Shown here: piece after piece, positions 25,590-34,529 of the stretch | How the letters are laid out: each line of letters starts with the position of its first letter | Numbering within the stretch: position 1 is the stretch's first letter | Origin: Cognatilysobacter xinjiangensis | GTDB taxonomy: Bacteria; Pseudomonadota; Gammaproteobacteria; Xanthomonadales; Xanthomonadaceae | NCBI RefSeq assembly: GCF_014651995.1 | Contig: NZ_BMXY01000004.1 | Coordinates: forward strand, 213,923 to 277,922 | Direction: 5' to 3' | Length of the DNA stretch: 64,000 nt | The notes under the pieces: model-generated | Database searches by the model: none | What the model saw: the letters and a program-made list of their open reading frames with translations, nothing else | What the model was told of the DNA's origin: nothing | Translations under genes and position numbers: made by a program

Positions 25590-27002
25590 ATGCTGCATCC
25601 CGTAGTGCTCAGTGGCGGCAGCGGCACCCGCCTGTGGCCGCTGTCGCGCCAGAACCAGCCCAAGCAGTTCCTCGCGCTGATCGGCGAGCGCTCGCTTTAT
25701 CAGGAGACGGTGCTGCGGGCGAGCCGCCTGCCGGGCGCCGCGGCCCCGGTGACGGTCTGTGCCGACGACCACCGCTTCATGGTCGGCGAGCAGCTCGCCG
25801 CGGTCGGCCTCTCGAGCGGCGGCATCCTGCTGGAGCCGGCCGCGCGCAATACCGCGCCGGCCATTGCGCTGGCCGCGCTGCACCTGCTGGCGCGCGATCC
25901 CGAGGCATTGATGCTGGTGCTGCCGGCCGACCACCTGATCGAGGACGAGGCCGCGTTCCGCGATGCAGTGGCCGGCGCGATGACGCTGGCGTCGGAAAAT
26001 TTCCTAGTCACCTTCGGCATCCGTCCCGACTATGCCGAAACCGGCTACGGCTACATCCGCCGCGGCACGCCGCTCGGGGACGCGGGCTTCGAGGTCGAGC
26101 GCTTCGTCGAGAAGCCCGACCGCGAGACCGCGGAGGCGTATCTCGAAGACGGCGGCTACTGGTGGAACTCGGGCATGTTCCTGTTCCGTGCCGCGCGCTA
26201 CCTCGAGGAGCTCGAACGCCACGCGCCGGCGATCGCGCGGGCCGCGCGCGAGGCCCATGCGAACGCGCGCTCCGACCTCGACTTCACCCGCATCGATCGC
26301 GACGCATTCGCGGCAAGTCCGAGCGATTCGATCGACTACGCGGTGATGGAGAAGACCGATCGCGCCGCCGTCGTGCCCGTGAGCTGCGGCTGGAGCGACA
26401 TCGGTTCCTGGTCGGCGCTGTGGTCGGTGGCCGAGCGCGACGGCGACGACAACCGCCACGACGGCGACGTGATTTCGGTCGACAGCCGCGGCAACCTCGT
26501 GCGTGCCGCCGAGCGCCGAATGATCGCCACGCTCGGCGTCGAGGACCTGGTCATCGTCGACACGCCCGACGCCACGCTGGTCGCACGCAAGGACCGCGTG
26601 CAGGACGTCAAGACGCTGGTCGACCGCATGAAGGCCGACGGCCGCACCGAGCATCTCGTCCACCGCAAGGTCTACCGCCCGTGGGGCAGCTACGACTCGC
26701 TCGCGGTCGGGCCGCGATTCCAGGTCAAGCGCATCGTGGTGAATCCCGGCGCGGCGCTGAGCCTGCAGCGGCACGCGCACCGCGCCGAGCACTGGGTGGT
26801 GGTGTCGGGCGTGGCCGAGGTCACCTGTGGCGATCGCGTCTACGAGGTGGCCGAGAACGAGAGCACCTTCATTCCGCGCGGCAGCGTGCATCGCCTGCGG
26901 AACTGCGGGAAGACGCCCGTCGAGCTGATCGAGGTGCAGTCGGGCGGGTATCTCGGGGAAGACGATATCGAGCGGCTTGAGGACGTGTACGGGCGCTCAT
27001 GA
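25590..27002 (+). CDS. manC: Mannose-1-phosphate guanylyltransferase / mannose-6-phosphate isomerase
   Basis: This 470-aa bifunctional enzyme (XanB/AlgA type) should supply GDP-mannose. The N-terminal pyrophosphorylase domain begins VVLSGGSGTRLWPLSRQ and has FVEKPDRETA. The C-terminal cupin isomerase domain is intact (GAALSLQRHAHRAEHWVVVS, then ENESTFIPRGSVHRLRN). ATG 25590 begins the recognised homology; the open frame upstream is not conserved. It is divergent from etfB. Its stop codon overlaps that of the convergent aminotransferase gene by six bases. Confidence 0.95.
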   Translation: MLHPVVLSGGSGTRLWPLSRQNQPKQFLALIGERSLYQETVLRASRLPGAAAPVTVCADDHRFMVGEQLAAVGLSSGGILLEPAARNTAPAIALAALHLLARDPEALMLVLPADHLIEDEAAFRDAVAGAMTLASENFLVTFGIRPDYAETGYGYIRRGTPLGDAGFEVERFVEKPDRETAEAYLEDGGYWWNSGMFLFRAARYLEELERHAPAIARAAREAHANARSDLDFTRIDRDAFAASPSDSIDYAVMEKTDRAAVVPVSCGWSDIGSWSALWSVAERDGDDNRHDGDVISVDSRGNLVRAAERRMIATLGVEDLVIVDTPDATLVARKDRVQDVKTLVDRMKADGRTEHLVHRKVYRPWGSYDSLAVGPRFQVKRIVVNPGAALSLQRHAHRAEHWVVVSGVAEVTCGDRVYEVAENESTFIPRGSVHRLRNCGKTPVELIEVQSGGYLGEDDIERLEDVYGRS

Positions 27003-28145
27003 TGTCGCAATCGCCGCGGTGGTTTCCATCGCTTCGTCTGCGGCTTCGAAGACGGTATCGAGTTGGTCCTCAAGGCCGACCCAGAGGGGCATGCGCACGA
27101 GGCGGTCACTGATCGAATCCGTTATTTCGAGCGTGCCGTGCGTTCGACCGTATTTCCGTCCAGCCGGTGCGGAATGCAGGGGGATGTAATGAAACACCGC
27201 TGCTACGCCACGCGCTCGCAAAGTCGCGATGAACTCCGTGCGCGCTGCGAGTGTGGGCAGCAAGAGGTAATACATGTGCGCATTGTGCTGGCAATGCGCC
27301 GGCACGATAGGCCGTCTTGCCAAGCCGTGCGCTTCGTATCGTTCTGCCCATGCGTGATAGCGCGCCCAAATGGCCAGGCGCCGCGCTGTGATGTTCTCCG
27401 CCGCGTCCATCTGCGCGGCCAGGAATGCGGCGGTGATCTCGCCGGGGAGGAAAGACGATCCGATATCCACCCACGTGTACTTGTCGACCTGGCCGCGAAA
27501 GAATTTGCTGCGGTTCGTGCCCTTCTCGCGGATGATCTCGGCGCGCTCGGCCATCTCCGCATCGCGGCACAGGAGGGCGCCACCCTCCCCAGAAATAATG
27601 TTCTTCGTCTCATGGAAGCTAAGGGCGCCAAGATCTCCCAGTGCGCCCAGCGGCCGGCCGCGGTAGGTCGACATGATGCCCTGTGCTGCATCTTCCACGA
27701 CACGCAGTCCATGCTTCGCCGCGATTGAGAGGATGGCGTCCATTTCGCAAGCCACGCCCGCATAGTGAACGACACAGATCGCCCGGGTGCGCGGCGTGAC
27801 CGCGGCCTCGATCAGTCGCTCATCGAGGTTCAGCGTGTCTTCCCGGATGTCGACGAATACGGGTACAGCGCCACGCAACACAAATGCATTGGCGGTTGAA
27901 ACGAACGTGAAAGAAGGCATGATGACTTCATCGCCGGGTTCCAGGTCCAGCAGCAGTGCAGCCATCTCAAGTGCAGCGGTGCAGCTATGCGTCAGCAGCG
28001 CTCGCCTGGCGCCCGTCCCACGCTCCAGCCAAGCATGGCATTCGAGGGTAAAGGGGCCATCTCCTGAAAGGTGGCCATTTGCATGCGCACGCTGGATATT
28101 CTCCAGCTCGCGGCCGGTCATGTAGGGACGATTGAAGGGAATCAC
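26997..28145 (-). CDS. wecE: WecE/RffA-type dTDP-4-amino-4,6-dideoxyhexose aminotransferase
   Basis: This 382-aa PLP enzyme of the DegT/DnrJ/EryC1 family has the catalytic Lys in SFHETKNIISGEGGA, the WecE signature, plus VEDAAQGIMSTYRG for PLP binding. Family members transaminate dTDP-4-keto-6-deoxy-D-glucose to dTDP-4-amino-4,6-dideoxy-D-galactose. The substrate needs RmlA and RmlB, which are not in the window. It is the last gene of a tight five-gene minus-strand operon and overlaps the previous gene by four bases. Confidence 0.93.
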   Translation of the reverse strand: MIPFNRPYMTGRELENIQRAHANGHLSGDGPFTLECHAWLERGTGARRALLTHSCTAALEMAALLLDLEPGDEVIMPSFTFVSTANAFVLRGAVPVFVDIREDTLNLDERLIEAAVTPRTRAICVVHYAGVACEMDAILSIAAKHGLRVVEDAAQGIMSTYRGRPLGALGDLGALSFHETKNIISGEGGALLCRDAEMAERAEIIREKGTNRSKFFRGQVDKYTWVDIGSSFLPGEITAAFLAAQMDAAENITARRLAIWARYHAWAERYEAHGLARRPIVPAHCQHNAHMYYLLLPTLAARTEFIATLRARGVAAVFHYIPLHSAPAGRKYGRTHGTLEITDSISDRLVRMPLWVGLEDQLDTVFEAADEAMETTAAIATS

Positions 28146-28525
28146 GGTGCACCTTGGCTAATCACGATCAGGCCGGCCACGATCAATATGAGGCCGCCAA
28201 TCTTGGCGGGGGACAGCGACTCCCCGAATAGAGGGATCGCAATGAGCGTTACGAGCAGGAAATTCAGCGCCATGAAGGGATAGGCTCGACTGAGCTCGAG
28301 TCGGGACAATGCCATCATCCAGCACAGCGACGCGCCGAACGCCGCTACGAAGGCCGATAGAACCCAAGGGCGGGCAAGCATCTGCACCACAACGGGAAGT
28401 CGGCCGAGCCAACCCGGCAGTGGCGCATGCGGCACGTTGGCCTGCCACTTCAGGACGAGCTGCCCATACGAGGTCAGGAAGATCGTCGCTGCGACCATCA
28501 GCCACGGAAATATCCTAGCGGTCAT
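28142..28525 (-). CDS. Small four-helix EamA/SMR membrane protein, ArnE/ArnF-like
   Basis: This 127-aa protein has four hydrophobic segments and the EmrE/EamA-like C-terminal motif (ALSRLELSRAYPFMALNFLL, PLFGESLSPAKIGGLILIV). Such half-size proteins include ArnE/ArnF, proposed to flip undecaprenyl-phosphate aminoarabinose. Beside an ArnC-like glycosyltransferase, a flippase for a polyprenyl-linked sugar is the most economical role. ATG 28525 overlaps the WbqC-like gene end by 11 bp; an in-frame ATG at 28555 lies further inside that gene. Confidence 0.8.
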   Translation of the reverse strand: MTARIFPWLMVAATIFLTSYGQLVLKWQANVPHAPLPGWLGRLPVVVQMLARPWVLSAFVAAFGASLCWMMALSRLELSRAYPFMALNFLLVTLIAIPLFGESLSPAKIGGLILIVAGLIVISQGAP

Positions 28526-29219
28526 CGCGCCAGCCCCAAATATAGTGGGGGGCATCTTCGCCTACGCAGAAGAGCAGGTCGACGATGCTGACCGCGTGTT
28601 CGAATGGGGGATAACGCTGTGAGTACTCCGGGTATCCGGCGTAATCCTTGTATTCGAGCGCGATATCCGCCGCCTCGAAACGCGTCGGATCAATATAGCT
28701 TCGTGCCGCCGGTCCCGACAGGTAATGCGTAGCGCCGGCACGCTGCAACAGGTCGAGCAGCCGATCGAGCCGCTGCCCGGAGGCGCGGAATTCACGTGAA
28801 TCGCGAAACTCCGTGTCGATACCAAGCAGATCACGCGCGATGCGCCGGGTGACGTGCTGGTTGAATTCGGACAGCGAAGTCCACGGCCGGCTCAAATAGA
28901 TGTCCTCGAAGAAGCCGGCGTAGCGCGAGAACTGCGGTGACTTTGAATACGCCTGTTGGATTGACGCCCAATGCTTTTTCTGCCAGCTCGGATCGGCGAG
29001 CTCGACCTCGCAGATCAGTCGATCGATGCGGGTGCCCGCAGGAATGGACAGCCACTGAGTTCCCTGCGCTGTCTTGATCCTGTTGCGGGTACGCCAGTCT
29101 TGTCGCGTGAACTGGACGTCGTCATAGAAGATGAAGAGATCGACATCATGGATGAGGTCGAAGTAGCCCTTCCACGGAATGTAGCTCGATTGCAGAACGG
29201 CGACTCTGAGATCCGTCAT
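28515..29219 (-). CDS. WbqC-like family protein
   Basis: This 234-aa protein matches the WbqC family start to end: VAVLQSSYIPWKGYFDLIHD, DDVQFTRQDWRTRNRIK, LSIPAG, and a C-terminal SIVDLLFCVG. WbqC-like proteins are frequent in O-antigen clusters beside aminotransferases; their activity is unclear, though they are suspected to act in acyl or aminoacyl modification of amino sugars. It overlaps both neighbours. The pairing with a WecE-like aminotransferase and a PglD/NeuD-like acyltransferase fits such modification. Confidence 0.85.
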   Translation of the reverse strand: MTDLRVAVLQSSYIPWKGYFDLIHDVDLFIFYDDVQFTRQDWRTRNRIKTAQGTQWLSIPAGTRIDRLICEVELADPSWQKKHWASIQQAYSKSPQFSRYAGFFEDIYLSRPWTSLSEFNQHVTRRIARDLLGIDTEFRDSREFRASGQRLDRLLDLLQRAGATHYLSGPAARSYIDPTRFEAADIALEYKDYAGYPEYSQRYPPFEHAVSIVDLLFCVGEDAPHYIWGWRDDR

Positions 29220-29788
29220 TCGCCTGACTTCCCTACGTAGCGGGACCCGGCCTTGACGAAGCCGTTCTCGGGGACGCGGCTTCCATTTACCACCACGCTG
29301 CCTGCACCGATAAAAGAAGAATGTCCGATCTCCGCGAAGCCGCAGAGCGTCGCGTTGGGGCTGATGAACGTGTTGGTGCGCACATTGCAGTCATGGCTAA
29401 CCACAGCCGCAGGCCAAAGGACGCAAAGCGGCTCGACCTTACTGAAGGCGTCGATATTTGCGCTGGCCATCACGATGCAACCGGCGCCGAGGCGGGCACG
29501 CGGGTTGATGTGTGCGCGTGGATGGACGATGGGCGGAAAATCGAATCCTTTGGACGTGCACTCATGGTAGAGGGCCAAGCGTGCAGGAAGATGCGAGTAG
29601 CCAATCGCCATGGCAAGGTCATAATCGCCCGGTGCCAAGCGGGTCCCTAGCGCCGCACGATCTCCCAGAATATCGGGCCCGTCATGGATGTCATCGATGA
29701 AGCCTGCCACGTGTAGGCCCGCGTCTTCGGCCAGCGCGCGTATAAGCTGGCCGAACGAAGAGGCGCCGATGACGAGCAGCGGTTTCAT
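29216..29788 (-). CDS. NeuD/PglD-like left-handed beta-helix acyltransferase
   Basis: This 190-aa protein combines a small Rossmann-like N-terminal domain (PLLVIGASSFGQLIRALAED, then VAGFIDD) with hexapeptide repeats (HPRAHINPRARLGAGCIVMA, FISPNATLCGFAEIGHSSFI). That is the PglD/NeuD architecture. PglD acetylates a UDP-4-amino sugar, so a likely substrate is the dTDP-4-amino sugar made by the downstream aminotransferase. It overlaps both neighbours by four bases. Confidence 0.85.
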   Translation of the reverse strand: MKPLLVIGASSFGQLIRALAEDAGLHVAGFIDDIHDGPDILGDRAALGTRLAPGDYDLAMAIGYSHLPARLALYHECTSKGFDFPPIVHPRAHINPRARLGAGCIVMASANIDAFSKVEPLCVLWPAAVVSHDCNVRTNTFISPNATLCGFAEIGHSSFIGAGSVVVNGSRVPENGFVKAGSRYVGKSGE

Positions 29789-30750
29789 GAACCGAGTTCC
29801 TTCTCTGCAAGGAATACCGGCATCGATGCAGTCTTGAAATTAATGCGGCCGAGGTACTGGCCGAATATCCCGAGTATAAGCAGCTGCACCCCCCCGAGAA
29901 ATGTAATGCCCGCCATCATCGAGGCATAGCCGCTGGCCGTGACCGCGCCGGTCAGGCGACCGATAAGGATGGCCAAGCCCCAAAGCGCTCCCCCCGCCGC
30001 AGTGGCCAGCCCGAGCCAGGTTGCCGCTCGCAGTGGCAGGTCGGAAAAAGTGAGAAAGATGTTCATCATATGCGCGAGGAGCTTTCGCACGCTGTAGTTG
30101 CTGCGACCATGGGCGCGGTCATGGTGAGGAACAACGACCGTCGCATAGTTGTGCGTCAGCCATGAAAGATAACCGTCGACGAACGTGAAAGGTGACTGGA
30201 ACCGTTCGAGCTGGCGCGCGATCGTCCCATCGACGACACGCATCGACGAGTACTCCCGATTGAGCGTGGGAATCGCAAACTTGAAAAGTGCGCGACCGAG
30301 TTCCGAAGTCAGGTTCCGCCACACCGCATGGCTGCGGGACTGATTTACCCCGTAGACGACGGTGAAGCCTTCCTCGGCCTTTCTCACCAGTTCCGGTAGC
30401 GCCTCGGGAGGTTGCTCAAGATCGTCGTCGATCGTCGCAACCCAGCGGCCGCGCGCGCGCGCGATGCCGCAGAGTGTCGCGGCGTGTTGCCCGAAATTGC
30501 GGCTGAGCTTGATCGCGCGGACGTACCCATGTGTTGCGCACATCACTTCCAGAACCTGCCACGAATCGTCCCCGCCGCAGTCCTCCACGAAGATCAACTC
30601 GTGGCGTAACGCCGCGCTTTCGAGGGCGACATGGAGCCGGTCGCGTAGTGCATCGATGCTGCGGGCGCCGCGGTACACGGGGATCACAACCGAGACGTCT
30701 ATGTCCGGATCCCGATAGTGGTCAATCCGTTGGGCGGGGCCGTGGTTCAT
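29785..30750 (-). CDS. ArnC/GtrB-like polyprenyl-phosphate glycosyltransferase (GT2)
   Basis: This 321-aa protein has a GT-A domain ([46 protein letters not shown]) and two C-terminal membrane helices (from about residue 240, ending [19 protein letters not shown]). This is the ArnC/GtrB/DPM1 layout. Such enzymes load a sugar onto undecaprenyl phosphate at the cytoplasmic face. It is the first gene of the operon, with its promoter in the 134-bp spacer shared with scoA. Confidence 0.92.
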   Translation of the reverse strand: MNHGPAQRIDHYRDPDIDVSVVIPVYRGARSIDALRDRLHVALESAALRHELIFVEDCGGDDSWQVLEVMCATHGYVRAIKLSRNFGQHAATLCGIARARGRWVATIDDDLEQPPEALPELVRKAEEGFTVVYGVNQSRSHAVWRNLTSELGRALFKFAIPTLNREYSSMRVVDGTIARQLERFQSPFTFVDGYLSWLTHNYATVVVPHHDRAHGRSNYSVRKLLAHMMNIFLTFSDLPLRAATWLGLATAAGGALWGLAILIGRLTGAVTASGYASMMAGITFLGGVQLLILGIFGQYLGRINFKTASMPVFLAEKELGS

Positions 30751-30884
30751 ATGAGGTTCCTGGTACAGCTATGCGTGATCGGCGCTGGGCGCTGGCCGAG
30801 CGAAGTCGACGTCACCTGCACCAATGGCCAATGCACCGGAGAAAAAACTTAGAATCCAATGATCGGACCCGACCGAGGTGCCCA

Positions 30885-31589
30885 ATGCCTGTCAATAAAG
30901 AATACCCGAGCGCGGCGGCGGCGCTCGAGGATCTCGTCGCCGACAACCAGACGCTCGCCGTCGGCGGTTTCGGCCTGTGCGGCATCCCCGAGGCGCTGAT
31001 CGCCGCGCTGCGCGATTCGGGCGTCAAGGGGCTGACCGCGATCTCGAACAATGCGGGCGTCGACGGCTTCGGCCTCGGCCTGCTGCTGGAGACGCGGCAG
31101 ATCCGCAAGATGATTTCGTCGTACGTCGGCGAGAACAAGGAATTCGAGCGCCAGTTCCTGTCGGGCGAGCTCGAGCTCGAGTTCAACCCGCAGGGCACGC
31201 TGGCCGAGCGCCTGCGCGCGGGCGGCGCGGGCATCCCGGCCTTCTTCACCCGCACCGGCTACGGCACCGTGGTGGCCGAGGGCAAGGAAACGCGCGAGTT
31301 CGACGGCCACATGTACGTGATGGAAACCGCGCTGCGCGCCGATGTCTCGCTGGTCAAGGCGTGGAAGGCCGACAAGGCCGGCAACCTCGTGTTCCGCAAG
31401 ACCGCGCGCAACTTCAACCCGGCCTGCGCGATGGCGGGCAAGGTCTGCATTGCGGAGGTCGAAGAGCTCGTCGAGATCGGCGAGATCGATCCCGACCACG
31501 TGCACCTGCCGGGCATCTACGTCGACCGCATCGTCGTGAACGCTTCGCCCGAGAAGCGCATCGAACAGCGCACCGTGCGCGCCGCCTGA
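30885..31589 (+). CDS. scoA: Succinyl-CoA:3-ketoacid CoA transferase subunit A
   Basis: This 234-aa alpha subunit transfers CoA from succinyl-CoA to acetoacetate. The glycine-rich CoA loop [13 protein letters not shown] and the family segment [17 protein letters not shown] are present. ATG 30885 has GAGG six bases upstream; the longer frame back to 30531 runs antisense through the glycosyltransferase and is not coding. scoB follows after 11 bases. GC-rich wobble positions mark the return to core genome. Confidence 0.96.
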   Translation: MPVNKEYPSAAAALEDLVADNQTLAVGGFGLCGIPEALIAALRDSGVKGLTAISNNAGVDGFGLGLLLETRQIRKMISSYVGENKEFERQFLSGELELEFNPQGTLAERLRAGGAGIPAFFTRTGYGTVVAEGKETREFDGHMYVMETALRADVSLVKAWKADKAGNLVFRKTARNFNPACAMAGKVCIAEVEELVEIGEIDPDHVHLPGIYVDRIVVNASPEKRIEQRTVRAA

Positions 31590-31600
31590 GGAGAGAAGAG

Positions 31601-32230
<630 letters not shown>

Positions 32231-32240
32231 CTGAACCTCT

Positions 32241-32270
32241 GTGCAGCCATTCATGAATGCGGCTCCACTA
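32241..32270. repeat. REP-like palindrome after scoB
   Basis: The perfect 12-bp palindrome CATTCATGAATG (32248-32259) is flanked by imperfect AGCC/GGCT arms. It resembles the GGAGCCGCATTCATG-type intergenic hairpins common in xanthomonads and pseudomonads. It may end the scoAB transcript. Confidence 0.4.
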
Positions 32271-32367
32271 AGACGCTAGATATACGGATAGGGTCACACC
32301 GGCGGCTGGTTTAGCCATTGAAACAGAAGGGAATTCACGGGACGATCACCTGACTCTTAGGGGTAGG

Positions 32368-34473
32368 ATGATCATGGATCTGCGGGTTCCTCTACTTATT
32401 ACGCTGTCACTGGCCGTGTCTGCCTGTTCGACGCGTACAGACTCGGGTACGCCCGCGGAGGCGTCGGCAGCCGCTCGAGAGCCGGCTGCCGACATGCCTC
32501 GAATGGCAATGGCGCAGCCGTCGCCTGCACACCGGTTCGCCAGGTTGCCTGATCGCGGTGTCCTCGTGGGTTATCCGGCGCAGCCGGTCGTTCGCCACGA
32601 TGGGGCCTACACCTGGCATCGGGCCGACCTCAGCGAGTCGCATGCCCGTGCCGCGGTCGGCGGCATGCTCGCCATGACCTCACCCTCGGGCGAACCGCTG
32701 CGGTTCCGCTACAGCCGCCATGTCGAGCATCCGAACGGCGACTGGACCTGGATCGGTTCGTCGGTCGAGGATCCGAACCGCGAAGCCATCATCACCTTCG
32801 GCGACAAGGCGGCATTCGGCAGCATCGGGCAGCCTGGCAAGGAACCCCTGCGGCTGACAATAGCGAACGGCGCGTCCTGGCTCGTGGAGACTGATCTGCG
32901 CCAAGTCGCAGGCATCGTCAATGCCGCGACGCGGCCGACGAATCCCGATTTCTTCGTCGCCCCTGAAGTGGCCGATGCGGTCGTGCGAGGCAAGGCGGCA
33001 AGCGGCGCTTCGATGGAGGTCGCTGGCGCGCCGCCGGCCGCCGCGACTAGTGCGTCGGGCACCACTGTCGACGTCGTGATTGGCTATACCAACGGCTTCG
33101 TCTCCGGCCTCGGCGGTGAATCGCAGGCGCAGACGCGACTGAACTTCCTCGTCGACGTCACCAACGAGGCCTACGTCAACAGCCAGGTCAATGCGAATGT
33201 CCGTCTGGTCAAGACGGTCCTGGTGAACTATCCGGACGCGACCTCGAACAGCTCGGCTCTCGAGGAATTGACCGGCTTCAAGGCGCCGTCGACGCAGACC
33301 ACGCCGAACGCCGCGTTCTCCGCACTGCGCGCCGCGCGCGACCAGTACGGGGCCGACCTCGTCTCGCTGGTCCGTAAGTTCAACGACCCCGAGAACGACG
33401 GTTGCGGCATCGCATGGCTGATCGGCGGCGCCCGGTCCGGCATCGATCAGAGCGACCAGTTCTTCGGCTATTCCGTCGTCAGCGACGGACGCGACGCCGG
33501 CACCGACGGCAAGACCTATTTCTGCCGCGACGAGACCTTCGCCCACGAGCTCGGCCACAACATGGGCTCGGCCCACGACCGGGATACGTCTGACGGCGAC
33601 GACAATGTTCTGCAGAGCAACGAATACGGTGTCTACGACTACTCGTTCGGATACAAGACGACGGCCGCGACCGGCAACTTCTATACGATTATGGCGTACG
33701 GCGATTCGGGGCAAACGCGCTATCGCGTGTTCTCGAACCCCCGGGTCAATACCTGTGGCGGTTACACCTGCGGTGTCGTGAATCAGGCGGATAATGCCCG
33801 GAGTCTGAATCAGACGATTCCCACTGTAGCGACCTTTCGGGCCGCAACGAGCCCGACCCCGGTGCCGCCGGCAAATCGGAAGGCCAGATACGACGCCAAC
33901 GGCGACGGTCGATCGGACATCTTCTGGCACAACCCAAGCGTGGGTCTGGACTACTGGACGATGAACGGTGCGGTGCCGTCCTACACGGGTGGGGCGCGCT
34001 ACGTGCAGAGCCAGTATCAGGTGCTCGGTCTGGGCGACTTCAACGGCGACGGGCTTGCCGACGTGCTGTGGCGCGACCAGGCGAAGACCCAGCTGTACAT
34101 GTGGCTCGGTCAGGGTAACGGTGCGTTCGCCGTCAACTTCGTCAACAGCTACCCGGCCGGTTGGGAGATGGCGGGAATTGGTGACGCCAACGGCGACGGT
34201 CGATCGGACATCTTCTGGCACAACCCAAGCGTGGGTCTGGACTACTGGACGATGAACGGTGCGGTGCCGTCCTACACGGGTGGGGCGCGCTACGTGCAGA
34301 GCCAGTATCAGGTGCTCGGTCTGGGCGACTTCAACGGCGACGGGCTTGCCGACGTGCTGTGGCGCGACCAGGCGAAGACCCAGCTGTACATGTGGCTCGG
34401 TCAGGGTAACGGTGCGTTCGCCGTCAACTTCGTCAACAGCTACCCGGCCGGTTGGGAGATGGTATCCCGCTGA
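32368..34473 (+). CDS. Lipoprotein zinc metalloprotease (reprolysin-like) with duplicated VCBS/FG-GAP-type repeats
   Basis: This 701-aa protein starts with a lipoprotein signal (LLITLSLAVSAC, Cys20). A pro-region of about 210 residues precedes a metalloprotease domain with HELGHNMGSAHD at residues 393-404, the extended metzincin zinc motif, and a downstream Met-turn-like IMAYG. The C-terminal 190 residues are two identical copies of a 97-residue Asp-rich, Ca-binding-type repeat (DANGDGRSDIFWHNPS, then DFNGDGLADVLWRDQ). Proteases of this type are classic T2SS substrates in lysobacters; the lipobox suggests it stays surface-bound. ATG 32374 is an alternative start. A strong terminator follows. 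Confidence 0.9.
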   Translation: MIMDLRVPLLITLSLAVSACSTRTDSGTPAEASAAAREPAADMPRMAMAQPSPAHRFARLPDRGVLVGYPAQPVVRHDGAYTWHRADLSESHARAAVGGMLAMTSPSGEPLRFRYSRHVEHPNGDWTWIGSSVEDPNREAIITFGDKAAFGSIGQPGKEPLRLTIANGASWLVETDLRQVAGIVNAATRPTNPDFFVAPEVADAVVRGKAASGASMEVAGAPPAAATSASGTTVDVVIGYTNGFVSGLGGESQAQTRLNFLVDVTNEAYVNSQVNANVRLVKTVLVNYPDATSNSSALEELTGFKAPSTQTTPNAAFSALRAARDQYGADLVSLVRKFNDPENDGCGIAWLIGGARSGIDQSDQFFGYSVVSDGRDAGTDGKTYFCRDETFAHELGHNMGSAHDRDTSDGDDNVLQSNEYGVYDYSFGYKTTAATGNFYTIMAYGDSGQTRYRVFSNPRVNTCGGYTCGVVNQADNARSLNQTIPTVATFRAATSPTPVPPANRKARYDANGDGRSDIFWHNPSVGLDYWTMNGAVPSYTGGARYVQSQYQVLGLGDFNGDGLADVLWRDQAKTQLYMWLGQGNGAFAVNFVNSYPAGWEMAGIGDANGDGRSDIFWHNPSVGLDYWTMNGAVPSYTGGARYVQSQYQVLGLGDFNGDGLADVLWRDQAKTQLYMWLGQGNGAFAVNFVNSYPAGWEMVSR
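33892..34461 (+). repeat. Perfect tandem 291-bp duplication in the protease gene
   Basis: Copies begin at 33892 and 34183 and I see no mismatch over about 279 bases, including synonymous sites. The second copy runs to the end of the repeat domain just before the stop. It is a very recent in-frame duplication, or gene conversion keeps the copies identical. Confidence 0.95.
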
Positions 34474-34482
34474 TCGATCGGC

Positions 34483-34515
34483 AGAAAAAAGGCCGCCATA
34501 TGGCGGCCTTTTCTT
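34483..34515. terminator. Bidirectional rho-independent terminator between the protease gene and etfD
   Basis: A 9-bp stem (AAGGCCGCC with GGCGGCCTT, loop ATAT) is flanked by A6 on the left and TTTTCTTT on the right. It can serve both the plus-strand protease gene and the convergent etfD gene. Confidence 0.9.
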
Positions 34516-34529
34516 TGCGCCCGGTTCTG

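Noticed and set aside
30531..30884. Upstream extension of scoA
   Set aside because: It runs antisense into the ArnC-like gene, and ATG 30885 has a good ribosome site.
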